From a virus: 43,666 nt of DNA. The stretch is from positions 1-43,666 of the IMG/VR virus record IMGVR_UViG_3300022150_000104. One strand, 5' to 3'. Positions within the stretch are counted from its first letter, which is position 1. Each line of letters opens with the position of its first letter. The notes beneath the pieces are model-generated. The model did no database searches. It worked only from the letters and a program-made list of their open reading frames with translations, and was not told the DNA's origin. The position numbers and the translations under genes are program-made. This document shows positions 31,301 through 39,731 of this stretch, one piece after another.

Positions 31301-34300
31301 TGGGCGTGGTCGGCGCGACCAAGGCGCTTGGCATTGGTGCGAGCGTGTTTGACGACTTCACATCTTCAATCACGGTCAGCACCAAGGGAATGTCTGACGC
31401 TGACGCACAAAAAGCCGTTGAAGAGGCTTTGCAGGGGTTCGGTGATGACTTTGCGGGCATGGTGCCGGGACTTGAGGCGCTGCAACAGGAGGGTGAGGGG
31501 GCATATGACGCGCTGACCCGCCTTTCCACGTCTCTCGGGGCTGCAAATGCTGTCTTGGACACCCTCGGGGCTGCGCTGTACGAGATCAGCCTGTCAGGTG
31601 CCGCTGCGGCGTCCTCTCTGGTGCAGGCGTTCGGCGGCCTGGATCAATTCAACGCAGCGACCACATCCTACTATGCGGGGTTCTACACCGAGCAAGAGCG
31701 GTTCGACACGGCCACCCGGCTGTTGACCGAGGCGCTGGCTGATTTGGGGCAAAAGCTGCCCGAGACGCGGGCCCAGTTCCGCGCGATTGTCGAGGCGCAG
31801 GATCTTAGCACTGAAAGCGGGCGCAAAATGTTCGCATCGCTGGTTGGTCTGGCCGGTCAGCTGGACCTTGTCTTGCCTTCCATAGATAGCCTCGCTGAAA
31901 AGCTGGGCGCGCTGACATCGGCTGCGGTGGACGCTGCCCTCGGCCCGATCAATGACCAGATCACGGCATCCAACGCGGCGGCAACACAGGCGCGGCAGTC
32001 GGCGGATGAATTTTTCCGGTTGGCTGACAGCCTGCGCACGGCGGCTGGTGGCATTGGTGGTGTCCGGACGGTGGCGGATCTCGCGAACGCGGGCCGCGAC
32101 TTCGCATCCCAGTTTGCCAAGGCGATCAGCGGGGATGTTGGGGCGCTTGGCGGTTTGGGCGCAGCAGGGACCAGCCTTGCGCAGAACGGCGGGCGCTTTG
32201 CGACCACGCAGGAGGATGCGCGCTTCCTCGAAGCTCAGATTGCGACCCAGCTCAATCAGGCGGCGTCTGTGGCCGAAGCTCTTGGGCTTGGCGCGGACTA
32301 TCAGGCGATGCTTTTCGACGTGCAGACGGCGGCGCTTGAGGTCATTCGCGATGGTCTGGCGCAGGGCAATATCACTCAGGACATCCTGCGCGAGCAAATC
32401 GGCCTTCTCGAAAACATCGGCCAGCAGATCGCAGACGGTGCCAATCTTCAGGTCGTCTCGGGCAGGGACCAGACGGGCCGGGTGGTCGCAGGGCTTGTCG
32501 ACAACGGCGGAAGGGTGGTTGCAGGTCTGTCCGATCAGGGTGCGCTTTACATTTCCGCGGTCGGTGCGGCGAGCGTGACCACAGCCGATCTGGTGAATGC
32601 AGTTCTGCGCAGCAGTGCCAGCGTCACGGTTGATGCAATCGTGCAATCGCTTGTCGGTGTGGCGTCTGACGAGGTGCTTGCTCGCGTCATCGCCTCGGTC
32701 GACCAGAACCGTGATGGGCTTGTCTCGCAGATGGAGATTGACGCATCGCGTCTGGCGCAGGGGCTGAACCAGCTGGGATCTGGCCTGTCGATCGAAATCT
32801 TCCGAGCGCTGGATGGAAATGCTGACAGCATCATCTCGGCGGAAGAGATCAGCCGTGCGGCACTTATCGCGGCCAACAGCGCTGCATCCAATGCGATTTC
32901 GGCCAGTGTCGCGCAGAGCGGCACGGTCACGGCCAACACGTTGCGATCATCCCTCGCCGGAAAGGCGTCCGATGATGTACTGCGGGCGGTTATTCTGGCG
33001 GTCGATGCCAATGGTGATGGACTGATTACCGCGCAAGAGGCAGCGGCAGCGCGCACGGTATCGGGCATTTCGTCAGCTTCACTTTCCCAGATCCAGAGCG
33101 ATGTAGCGGCAGCAACTCGCGTGGCCAGTGCGATCGCTCAGCAGTCGAACCTGATCGCATCCCTGACGGCTCAACAGATCGCGGCAGTTGATGCCAATGG
33201 CGACGGTATTGTGAGCGCCCAAGAAGCTCAGACCGCATCAATCGTCAGCGCGTACCAAAGCACGGTGATTGCGCTTGCGTCCGCGATTGACCGCAATGGC
33301 GCGATGACCACGGCGCAGATCCGGACATCTCTGGCGGGTAAAGCCTCGGACGCGGCGATCAGCGCGGTGATAAGTGCGGTCGACCGGAACAAAGACGGGA
33401 TCGTGAGCGCCGAAGAGATTGCGGCCGCGCGCACGCTCACTGGCCTATCGAGCAACACCGCAGCGCAGTTGCAGGCTTTGACACAGCAGAGCTTGGTGTT
33501 CGGGAATGCGATCACTGGCCAGACTGGCAGTATCACTGGCACGCAGGGGCTGACCAACGATGAACTTGGCAAGGTTCAGGATCTGCAAGGCCAGACTGTC
33601 AGCATTACCGAACTGGTGAAACGCGCCGTGGCCGGGAGTGAAACGCTGAACGAGGCCTTGCTGAACCGGCTTTCCGACGGGATCACAGTGGCCGGCGTGC
33701 CGTTCATGGTTTCTGGACTGAACAACATCAGCAACCTGATGGCGCGGATTGTTTCTGCGCAAGAGGCGGCGCTTGCGGCGGCTGAGGCCGAGGCCAATCG
33801 TCAACAGGCACTTGCCAAGGCGCAGGCGCAGTTGGAATCCACTTTCACAGCGCAGCAAGCGGCGATCGGAGAGGTATCTTCTGCATCTGCCGCGATCTAT
33901 GGGTTGGCATCTCAGTTTGGCGTTTACCTCAACGCAAAGTCTGGGGCGGTGGATCTGTCGCAGTCAGCGAAATTCGGGGTGAGCGATCAAGGTCTGTTCG
34001 AAGCGCAGTACGGGCAGATTTCGTCAACGGGCGGCAGCAACGTATCCGGCTTCAAAAACACGTTCTATCAGGATGGTGGCCTTTACAGTCAGACCTACGG
34101 GCGCGCGGGCGAGCTTCGTAATCTAGCGGCGGATCTTGAAGCGCGGCGGCAGGCGATCATCGAGCTGGGCGGCATCCCCTCTTATGCGGTCGGGACCGAC
34201 TTTCACCCAGGCGGTTTGGCGTATGTTCACAAGGACGAGATGATCAACCTGCCGCGTGGGTCCACCGTCAGCACCACGTCTCAGACCAGCAAGATGCTCG

Positions 34301-34470
34301 ACAACAGCGCGGTGATCGAAGAGCTGCGGGCGCTGCGTGAAGAGGTGGCCCGCCTGCGCGCCGAGAATAATCAAGGACACCAGAACACGGGTAGCGAAGT
34401 CGCGCGGGGCACCAAACCTTTGCGCGAAGTGACCGCGACCGGTTCCCTGCCAGTGAAGGTAATCACATGA
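28357..34470 (+). CDS. Tape measure protein with EF-hand calcium-binding repeats
   Basis: A 2037-residue tail length protein. The N-terminal about 420 residues follow the phage tail tape measure family (NFAELVMLARTESLKRAEGD, LEFGSALAETSTLLNG, LSTSLGKVLPLSQNLGVSFD, MTAVLGPSKEATDLAAQLGI). Hydrophobic segments lie near 400-460 and the Gly-rich 810-920 part. Residues 1431-1700 contain canonical EF-hand loops beginning at Asp1449, Asp1486, Asp1550, Asp1612 and Asp1676, and a degenerate one at Asp1645. The C-terminus (YAVGTDFHPGGLAYVHKDEM, then NLPRGSTVS) is a usual tape measure ending, then a coiled coil. The ATG at 28357 is chosen over an upstream TTG. By the usual length rule this predicts a long tail, about 300 nm. 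Confidence 0.93.
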   Translation: MSINFAELVMLARTESLKRAEGDMNSMKATGARLEQGVTGSMKKVDKSFSVVGMGAAKMAAAATAAFGAVAAAASLGKAISMQLEFGSALAETSTLLNGNAAEMAKVEAASKSLSATYGGSAAAQAQGFYQAISAGAGSAAQATELLDTANRLAIGGVTQVTTAVDILTTATNVYASEGLFAADASDALFVAMKAGKTTITELSTSLGKVLPLSQNLGVSFDESAGTVAALTKSGIATTEAVTGLRAAMTAVLGPSKEATDLAAQLGIDFSAAGLKAQGFAKFMADVTSKTGGSSEAMQTLFGSVEATTVALSLSGAAGGFLNDILDAMAEKTGATSAAMALMADDDAQRLNVAMAELSGIMLGFGSAALTALVPAVEAAAGAATLLAENADVLAVSLGLLSLQAIPALIGGVTGIIGPMIALEVALGATGTAAALASLGMKAMSIAMAAIPFVALVAGATVLFRLTDAFSDASAGAASLAEQSGILMDAQSKLDAVSVAYYNNVTEGSTRAMQAAAEAAKVQAEVALQAANELLIQQQRIDKLLLGGLFGLESDSTRAARVAVEQLSDAVFDAEVRLSAADAAAIRMNNSLIDADGSANGLVGASGLINFDGAVKSAAELANWLGISLSRALALSATTPMMSDEDAAMAQTVIPDAAGREAQRQAVANFDRLTEALNMTSAAGGGASKSLGAAGKAAKDAAREAEKLADEIERLEFDADPLKKYNAELADLDKLVAAGLSDGAYRKAVDELNDSLASGIPMVDDLANAFGDWVASGLTDFKSFTKSILSSFTGMISQMIATAARNRILIGLGFSGGGVAGAAAAGTPGGGVLGSLTGGGGILGSLSGSGGILGSIASKGIFGASGIFGSIGSSLGTSLGGILGGSGSALATSLGGIGASIGAIVPVLGIAAAAFSFFRTKTKELDSGLRITTTGMESLIQSFSTVEKKKFWGLSKKVRTSFSDLDEATAGPLERIITDLQMGVVGATKALGIGASVFDDFTSSITVSTKGMSDADAQKAVEEALQGFGDDFAGMVPGLEALQQEGEGAYDALTRLSTSLGAANAVLDTLGAALYEISLSGAAAASSLVQAFGGLDQFNAATTSYYAGFYTEQERFDTATRLLTEALADLGQKLPETRAQFRAIVEAQDLSTESGRKMFASLVGLAGQLDLVLPSIDSLAEKLGALTSAAVDAALGPINDQITASNAAATQARQSADEFFRLADSLRTAAGGIGGVRTVADLANAGRDFASQFAKAISGDVGALGGLGAAGTSLAQNGGRFATTQEDARFLEAQIATQLNQAASVAEALGLGADYQAMLFDVQTAALEVIRDGLAQGNITQDILREQIGLLENIGQQIADGANLQVVSGRDQTGRVVAGLVDNGGRVVAGLSDQGALYISAVGAASVTTADLVNAVLRSSASVTVDAIVQSLVGVASDEVLARVIASVDQNRDGLVSQMEIDASRLAQGLNQLGSGLSIEIFRALDGNADSIISAEEISRAALIAANSAASNAISASVAQSGTVTANTLRSSLAGKASDDVLRAVILAVDANGDGLITAQEAAAARTVSGISSASLSQIQSDVAAATRVASAIAQQSNLIASLTAQQIAAVDANGDGIVSAQEAQTASIVSAYQSTVIALASAIDRNGAMTTAQIRTSLAGKASDAAISAVISAVDRNKDGIVSAEEIAAARTLTGLSSNTAAQLQALTQQSLVFGNAITGQTGSITGTQGLTNDELGKVQDLQGQTVSITELVKRAVAGSETLNEALLNRLSDGITVAGVPFMVSGLNNISNLMARIVSAQEAALAAAEAEANRQQALAKAQAQLESTFTAQQAAIGEVSSASAAIYGLASQFGVYLNAKSGAVDLSQSAKFGVSDQGLFEAQYGQISSTGGSNVSGFKNTFYQDGGLYSQTYGRAGELRNLAADLEARRQAIIELGGIPSYAVGTDFHPGGLAYVHKDEMINLPRGSTVSTTSQTSKMLDNSAVIEELRALREEVARLRAENNQGHQNTGSEVARGTKPLREVTATGSLPVKVIT

Positions 34471-35372
34471 GCGCGCGCATCATCATTCCGCTGACGATGA
34501 CGGACAGCAACCTGATCGAAGGCGGTACAACAATCCCTGAGGATGACGCGCCAGCTTGGGATGTCGGGACGGAATACGCTGAGAATGACACCGTGATCCG
34601 CAATCACGTCATCTATATCAGCCTCATTGCGGCAAACACCGGCAATGACCCCGCGACCGATGACGGCACCAACTGGTTCAAGGGCCTCGCCACAAACCGA
34701 TGGAAGGCCTTCGATGGCTACCTGCAGGACGCTGCGGTGCAGGCTGACAGCATGGCCTGGCAGATCGAGACGGCGGATCTGATCAATGGTGTGGCCCTGC
34801 TTGCGCTGGAAGCTGCAACGGTTCGTGTCGTGCTGGACAGCCATGATGATGGGGTTGTCTATGACCAGAGCTTCGAGATGGCAGACGAAAGCCATATCAC
34901 CGATTACGATCTCTGGTTCTTTGCACCCCAGATCCGCGCCACTGATTTTGCCGTGACAGATCTGCCGCCCTATCCCGGCACCCTCACAGTCACGCTGGCC
35001 GATGCGGGCAATACCGTGAAGCTGGGCCAGCTTTCGCTTGGGTCTGAAATCGACCTCGGCATCACGCTGAACGGCTTCGACCAGGATTTGGAAATCTTCT
35101 CGGACAAGGGACCGGACCAGTTCGGGCGGGTATCTGCGGTCAAGCGGGCGTCGTCGGACATCCTGGAGCCGCGCGTCAAGATCCTGACGGCCCGCGTCCC
35201 GTACCTGCGCAGCATTCTAAAGAAGCGCGAGGCGCTGCCAACAGTCTACCTTTTCGACGGCCCGACGCGGGACAACGAATACATCGCTTTCGGTGACTTC
35301 GAGCGCCTGCGCACCAACACGGCTTACGGCCTTTATTCAGACATGACGATCACAATCAGGGAGTTCGTATAA
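34467..35372 (+). CDS. Tail-tip protein with a CBM5/12-like module
   Basis: A 301-residue protein overlapping the tape measure stop by 4 bases. Residues about 28-75 (APAWDVGTEYAENDTVIRNH, then VIYISLIAANTGNDP, then GTNWFKGL) form a small W-x-x-G-x-x-Y carbohydrate-binding-like module. The rest is beta-rich (LEAATVRVVLDSHDDGVVYD, then DLGITLNGFDQDLEIFSDKG, then PYLRSILKKREALPTVYLFD) and could be a distal-tail or hub protein. No lytic transglycosylase or NlpC motif is visible. It shares the module with the next gene. Confidence 0.65.
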   Translation: MSARIIIPLTMTDSNLIEGGTTIPEDDAPAWDVGTEYAENDTVIRNHVIYISLIAANTGNDPATDDGTNWFKGLATNRWKAFDGYLQDAAVQADSMAWQIETADLINGVALLALEAATVRVVLDSHDDGVVYDQSFEMADESHITDYDLWFFAPQIRATDFAVTDLPPYPGTLTVTLADAGNTVKLGQLSLGSEIDLGITLNGFDQDLEIFSDKGPDQFGRVSAVKRASSDILEPRVKILTARVPYLRSILKKREALPTVYLFDGPTRDNEYIAFGDFERLRTNTAYGLYSDMTITIREFV

Positions 35373-37378
35373 TGAGCGATCCAACATTTACCGACCCGCC
35401 GGAAACACCAAGCCGGGGCAGCGCCGGGTTTTCCGGGCAGGTTGCGTCATTTCTGGCTTGGCTATCCACATTCGTGGCGCAGCTTGTCATTGCGGTTGCA
35501 TGGATGCGCGGCAGGGTCGATGAAGTCAGTGGCAACGCATCTCAGGTAGCTACTGACGCCAGCCTTGCGCAGACTGCCCGCCAAGGTGCCGAACAAGCCC
35601 GCGACAGCGCGGCAGGGTCTGTTGCAGGTGCGGGTGCGCCAGCGTGGGTCAGCGGTACGACCTACGCCATTGGCAATGTACGATACAGCCCTGTGACCTT
35701 CAAAACCTATCGTCGTCGGACGGCAGGGGCAGGCACCGTTGACCCGTCAGCTGACAAGGCAAACTGGTCGGACCTGACAGTTCCGGTATCGGGCGACGGC
35801 GTGCTTGACACCCTATCGATGAAATACGCCACTCTAAACGGCACCGCGCTGACAAGCGGCCATTTCGCCGAGTTTCAGGAGCAAGGCAAGCGGGCGCTGC
35901 GCAACATCCTCGGCACAGCTGCTGCGACCTATGATTTCACCGACTACCTGGCGCTTGACGGGGCGCAGGCGGCGTTCACTGACACCGCAGGGACAACAGC
36001 GCTGACAGCCCCCGGCACGTCTCTAGGTCGGATGAATGATGCAACGGACAACGCAGTAAACGCAGTGCAGGCCAATGCAGGGCAGCGCCCATTGTTTGGG
36101 GCCGCGCCGCGTGAGGTGCGGAATCTTCTCCAAAGGACAGAGGAGTTTGATGCAAGTTATTGGATCAAGGGAGAAGCCTCTGTCATTCCCAATGCAGGAA
36201 CAGCGCCGGACGGCAAAGTAACTGCGGATAAGATTGTTCCAAGCGTGGCAAACACAAATTCACACAGAGTTTATGTAGATGTTTCACAGGTCGTAAGCGT
36301 TTCCACATTTTCTGTCTATCTGAAGGCAGCTGGTTTCAACTTCGCAAGAATTACAGGCGGCACAGGGGAATCTGTCACGATTGATCTTACCGATGGCTCT
36401 ATAACAAATGTGGCTTCTTCGCCCATTTCCTTTTTCAGTGAAGAAGTTGGAGATGGCTGGTATCGTGTTTCCACCACCAAAATAGCTCTTTCTGGAAATA
36501 ATAGGTTACAGGTCACTCTCTATGCCACAGAAGATCAAGCCTCATTTGCTGGCGATGGTGCGAGCGGTGTGCTGGTTTGGGGGGCCCAACGAGAATATGG
36601 CGCGCTGGCCACTCCATACCAACGCGTCGGCGCAGCAACCGACATAACAGAAACCAGCGTTCCGTCCTATGGTTTTGCCCGGTTCGACAACTCCGACGAT
36701 GCGCTGGCGACAGCTTTGCCGGACGGCCACACAGGCGATCTGATAATCTTTGGGCGAAAAGGCACATGGAAAGAACCGAATACCGTCGCATCGGCTGGTA
36801 CGTTCACGCTGGGCGGAACCATTGCGGGCACGCCAGCAACGCCGGGCATTCTTCGGGCAACCGGCGACTTGGTCGGCTATCTGCTGGCGGGCAAGACGCT
36901 GACCAACGAGGAGACGCGGCGGCTTACGCAGTATTATGCCAGCATGGGAGCGAAAGGGCTGTTGGTTCCGGGGCCGGAACTGGTAGCGAATGGCGGTCCA
37001 TTCTCCGTAACGGCTGGCTGGGTGGCAAATGTAAACGGGAACTTGTCCACCGTTGCTGATTGGTTGAGGCTAACCTCAACCGCGAGTCCTTCATTCGCTT
37101 CATTCGAATTTCCGACCATCATTGGGCGGCCATACCAGGCTTCCGGAGATTTTCGATCTAGCGCGGGTTCTTGGCGATTGGCTTTGGGTAACTCGGCTGG
37201 GTCGTTGGACTTATTGAGCAGCGCCACCAGCGGGTCGGGGAGCTTAGCGGGTAATGTGTTTATAGCGACTTCAGCCCGCACATATTTTTCCATTCGCAAC
37301 GCGGCCACCACTGCTGGAGATTACGCTGAAATCAACAACATCACCGTTAAGCCTCTCAATCTAGAGGAGGCATTCTGA
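35372..37378 (+). CDS. Tail fibre / receptor-binding protein with carbohydrate-binding modules
   Basis: A 668-residue protein. Residues 25-50 hold a hydrophobic helix (VASFLAWLSTFVAQLVIAVA) followed by a helical coiled coil. Residues about 88-130 repeat the CBM5/12-like module of the previous gene (APAWVSGTTYAIGNVRYSPV, then NWSDL). Residues about 250-420 form a beta-sandwich of the kind starting NLLQRTEEFDASYW and APDGKVTADKI, common in phage adhesins. The C-terminal part (LVANGGPFSVTAGW, then TYFSIRNAATTAGDYAEINN) is a second sandwich. Bases 36120-36560 are AT-richer, suggesting exchange of the receptor-binding part. It likely decides host range. Confidence 0.75.
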   Translation: MSDPTFTDPPETPSRGSAGFSGQVASFLAWLSTFVAQLVIAVAWMRGRVDEVSGNASQVATDASLAQTARQGAEQARDSAAGSVAGAGAPAWVSGTTYAIGNVRYSPVTFKTYRRRTAGAGTVDPSADKANWSDLTVPVSGDGVLDTLSMKYATLNGTALTSGHFAEFQEQGKRALRNILGTAAATYDFTDYLALDGAQAAFTDTAGTTALTAPGTSLGRMNDATDNAVNAVQANAGQRPLFGAAPREVRNLLQRTEEFDASYWIKGEASVIPNAGTAPDGKVTADKIVPSVANTNSHRVYVDVSQVVSVSTFSVYLKAAGFNFARITGGTGESVTIDLTDGSITNVASSPISFFSEEVGDGWYRVSTTKIALSGNNRLQVTLYATEDQASFAGDGASGVLVWGAQREYGALATPYQRVGAATDITETSVPSYGFARFDNSDDALATALPDGHTGDLIIFGRKGTWKEPNTVASAGTFTLGGTIAGTPATPGILRATGDLVGYLLAGKTLTNEETRRLTQYYASMGAKGLLVPGPELVANGGPFSVTAGWVANVNGNLSTVADWLRLTSTASPSFASFEFPTIIGRPYQASGDFRSSAGSWRLALGNSAGSLDLLSSATSGSGSLAGNVFIATSARTYFSIRNAATTAGDYAEINNITVKPLNLEEAF

Positions 37379-37686
37379 TGTTCAGCGCAGTTTTGATTAT
37401 ACCGTCCGCACTCTTAACCGAAGCCAACGCGGTCGGCGCATCTATGGGATGGGGTCCGGAAAGCTACACTATCCCGCTTTCGGATGATGGCGAGGCGGTG
37501 ACGCATTGGGGGTTGAGAGCTGATGTCGATGAGCAGTTTGTCAGATGGATCACGGGCGTCGACCCTTTGCCCAACCCGGCGGCGCAGCCCGTTGTTGACG
37601 CGCTGATTGCCGATTTTAGCGCCAGCGAATGGGGCGAGGTGCATTTGCTGAGAGTGCTGGCTGAAAACGAACTCGCCAAGCTGTGA
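37378..37686 (+). CDS. Hypothetical protein after the fibre gene
   Basis: A 102-residue protein: MFSAVLIIPSALLTEANAVG, then WGPESYTIPLSDDGEAVTHW, then SEWGEVHLLRVLAENELAKL. TGATG overlap with the fibre gene and GTGA coupling to the next gene support translation. It could be a fibre-linked chaperone or tip cap by position only. No family recognised. Confidence 0.6.
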   Translation: MFSAVLIIPSALLTEANAVGASMGWGPESYTIPLSDDGEAVTHWGLRADVDEQFVRWITGVDPLPNPAAQPVVDALIADFSASEWGEVHLLRVLAENELAKL

Positions 37687-38033
37687 GCGCCTATACCAAC
37701 GCCTCCGACTGGTGCGAGCCTGTCGCGGGTATCTGCTACCGCTCAACAAAACCGCTGACATGGCTAGTGGGGAGCCTCGACACCGGCGCTGAATACACCG
37801 TGCCGGTTGGATCTGTGTTCGATGTGTCGATCCCGCGCGGATTGCACTGGTTATTCAACCCGCACGATCCCCGCTATCTCAAAGCCGCTGCCCTGCATGA
37901 TTACTTCCTTGCCCTCGGCTGGGACCGCTTCACGGCGGGCGCGCAGTTTCACGAGGCGTTGAAAGCTGACGGCGTTCCAAAGCTGCGGCGGGCTCTGATG
38001 GCCCTGGCCGTTCTGTTTTTCAAATATCAATAA
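37683..38033 (+). CDS. DUF1353-like protein
   Basis: A 116-residue protein from a GTG: VFDVSIPRGLHWLFNPHDPR, then YLKAAALHDYFLALGWDRFT, then FHEALKADGVPKLRRALMAL. The A-A-x-x-H-D-Y and later aromatic F-H-E-A-L match DUF1353, a family found near phage lysis genes. The conserved His-Asp suggests metal binding, but function is unknown. Confidence 0.75.
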   Translation: MSAYTNASDWCEPVAGICYRSTKPLTWLVGSLDTGAEYTVPVGSVFDVSIPRGLHWLFNPHDPRYLKAAALHDYFLALGWDRFTAGAQFHEALKADGVPKLRRALMALAVLFFKYQ

Positions 38034-38066
38034 AGGCGGCGCTTTCGGGTAGTCGAATGGTGAGCA

Positions 38067-38336
38067 GTGAGCGAGCAAAAGCCCGCATCGAGCCTTGATG
38101 CGTATCGAATTAGCCAGCTCGAGCATTCCGTCTCGAGCTTGCGCCAAGCCAACACAAGACTTGCGGCCGAGTGGCGCGAAGAAAGCCGCGCGCTTCACCA
38201 GGAAATCACCGATATGAAATCCGCCGAGGCCGCGAAAGAGCGGCAACTTCTTTTGGTGGGCATAACGACTTTGGGCGGAATCGTGACGACGCTATTCGGG
38301 GTTCTTTGGGCTTACAGATCGGTGATCTTTAAATGA
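38067..38336 (+). CDS. Coiled-coil tail-anchored membrane protein (holin-accessory-like)
   Basis: An 89-residue protein from a GTG: about 55 residues of coiled coil (ISQLEHSVSSLRQANTRLAA, then EITDMKSAEAAKERQ) followed by one C-terminal membrane helix (LLLVGITTLGGIVTTLFGVL) and a short tail. The plan is that of XhlA-type holin accessories. It opens the lysis cassette. Family identity is not proven. Confidence 0.65.
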   Translation: MSEQKPASSLDAYRISQLEHSVSSLRQANTRLAAEWREESRALHQEITDMKSAEAAKERQLLLVGITTLGGIVTTLFGVLWAYRSVIFK

Positions 38337-38767
38337 AACAACTGTTCTACCTGCTCGCCTTGGTCTGCCTGATCCTGTCGGGCGTTTTGGGGTTTATGGC
38401 GGTTAAATACGAGCGCCTCGATCGGACGCAGCCGATCACAAACTTTAAGCGGGTTGAGACGCTCAACAGCCCGGTAAAGGCCGGCGAGCCTTTGCGGCTG
38501 CGGATCTGGCGCGATAAAGAGCGCGACGATTGCCCGGTGCAATCCGAGCGCACGGGGATCAATCAAGATGGCGTTGTATTTGACATGCCGGATGCCGAAT
38601 GGGCGGGCGGTCCAGCGCATACCGATTACCTCGATCTCAACTATCCGACGCTGCCCTATATGCCGGCCGGTGAGTACGAGCTGCGCGTCGAGCTGACATA
38701 CACTTGCCCCGGCGGGCTGGAATTTAACTATACGCAGCCCTCGGCGCTGTTCCGGATCGCCGGCTAG
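38333..38767 (+). CDS. Membrane-anchored hypothetical protein of the lysis cassette
   Basis: A 144-residue protein with an N-terminal membrane helix or uncleaved signal (MKQLFYLLALVCLILSGVLG) and a periplasmic beta-rich domain (LRLRIWRDKERDDCPVQSER, then MPAGEYELRVELTYTCPGGL) with two Cys that could form a disulfide. ATGA overlap with the preceding gene. No family recognised; an export or lysis-helper role is possible. Confidence 0.6.
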   Translation: MKQLFYLLALVCLILSGVLGFMAVKYERLDRTQPITNFKRVETLNSPVKAGEPLRLRIWRDKERDDCPVQSERTGINQDGVVFDMPDAEWAGGPAHTDYLDLNYPTLPYMPAGEYELRVELTYTCPGGLEFNYTQPSALFRIAG

Positions 38768-38831
38768 TCACTTTCGATTTTTAAACCTCAATGGATCGCC
38801 TCGGCGGTCCTTTTTGCATTGGAGAAAGCAA

Positions 38832-39731
38832 ATGAAATTTGTGCCGGATGTCTGGGGGGTGCTCGGGCGCTCCTATTCTATGTGGTCGATCTATCTCGGG
38901 CTTGTCTGTCTGATCCTGCCGAATGCGCTTTGGGGGGTGCTGCAGATCGAGACGGATCCCTATCCGATCGGATGGGCAGCGCTGGTGTTTTTGATCGCTG
39001 GCCTGTTCGGCCGGATCATCGATCAAAAGCGCAGCGGGGCGATCGCGCGGCTTGTGTTCCTGGGGGCGTTCGGCTTTGGCGCGGTGATGTTGGGGCTGTC
39101 TTTGGGCGGGGCCGTGGCCGAGGATCTCTATCTACCCGAGCAAACATCGACGGCGCTCGAGCCTGACGAACAGGCGCAAGCGCGCCAGGGCGGGCTGATC
39201 TGGGGGCAGGCGTCGATCGTGCCGGCGATGGCCGAGCGGCTGGATCCGGAGCCTATCGCATCGGGCCTCGCCTCGGCATCGGACTTTCTCGAGATTGCAG
39301 TGCCCTATGTCGGCAAATGGGAAGGGCTGCGGCTGGCCGCATACCGCGATGTCGTCGGGGTCTGGACGGTCTGCTATGGCGAGACAAAAGGGGTAAAGCC
39401 TGGCGATCGCTATACCAAGGCGCAATGCGACGCCATGCTCGCGCGCGAGCTGATCAGCTACCGCGCGCGGCTGCACCGCTATTTCTCGCGCGAAACGCTG
39501 GCCGGCCGGCTGCCGGTGCATCGCGATACCGCCTACACAAGCCTAGCCTACAATGTCGGCGTCGGGGGGGCAGGCGGGTCGACGGCGGTGCGCCGGTTGA
39601 ATGCCGGGGATATCGCCGGCGGATGTAAGGCAATCACCTGGTGGGATAAGGCCGGCAATCGGGTTTGGCGCGGGCTGGTACTGCGCCGGGGCGAGGATTA
39701 CGCGCTTTGCATGTTCGGGGTGGTCGCATGA
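38832..39731 (+). CDS. Membrane-tethered GH24 endolysin (holin-like N-terminus fused to lysozyme)
   Basis: A 299-residue fusion. Residues 1-98 hold three predicted membrane helices (17-38, 46-62, 72-95) like a small holin. After a linker, residues 150-299 are a T4/P22-type GH24 lysozyme: KWEGLRLAAYRD then VWTVCYGET gives the catalytic triad Glu164, Asp173, Thr179 with the usual E-x8-D-x5-T spacing, then AYTSLAYNVGVGGAGGSTAV and WRGLVLRRGEDYALC. It cuts peptidoglycan. Tethering could delay or localise lysis as signal-anchor endolysins do. The ATG at 38832 follows a GGAGAAAG site. Confidence 0.9.
   Translation: MKFVPDVWGVLGRSYSMWSIYLGLVCLILPNALWGVLQIETDPYPIGWAALVFLIAGLFGRIIDQKRSGAIARLVFLGAFGFGAVMLGLSLGGAVAEDLYLPEQTSTALEPDEQAQARQGGLIWGQASIVPAMAERLDPEPIASGLASASDFLEIAVPYVGKWEGLRLAAYRDVVGVWTVCYGETKGVKPGDRYTKAQCDAMLARELISYRARLHRYFSRETLAGRLPVHRDTAYTSLAYNVGVGGAGGSTAVRRLNAGDIAGGCKAITWWDKAGNRVWRGLVLRRGEDYALCMFGVVA

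Noticed and set aside
15768-37378. Gene transfer agent cluster instead of a phage
   Set aside because: Two terminase subunits with an intact late cassette, repressor with operators, recombination and replication genes and a 2-kaa tape measure protein indicate a true phage; typical GTA tail-tip genes are absent.
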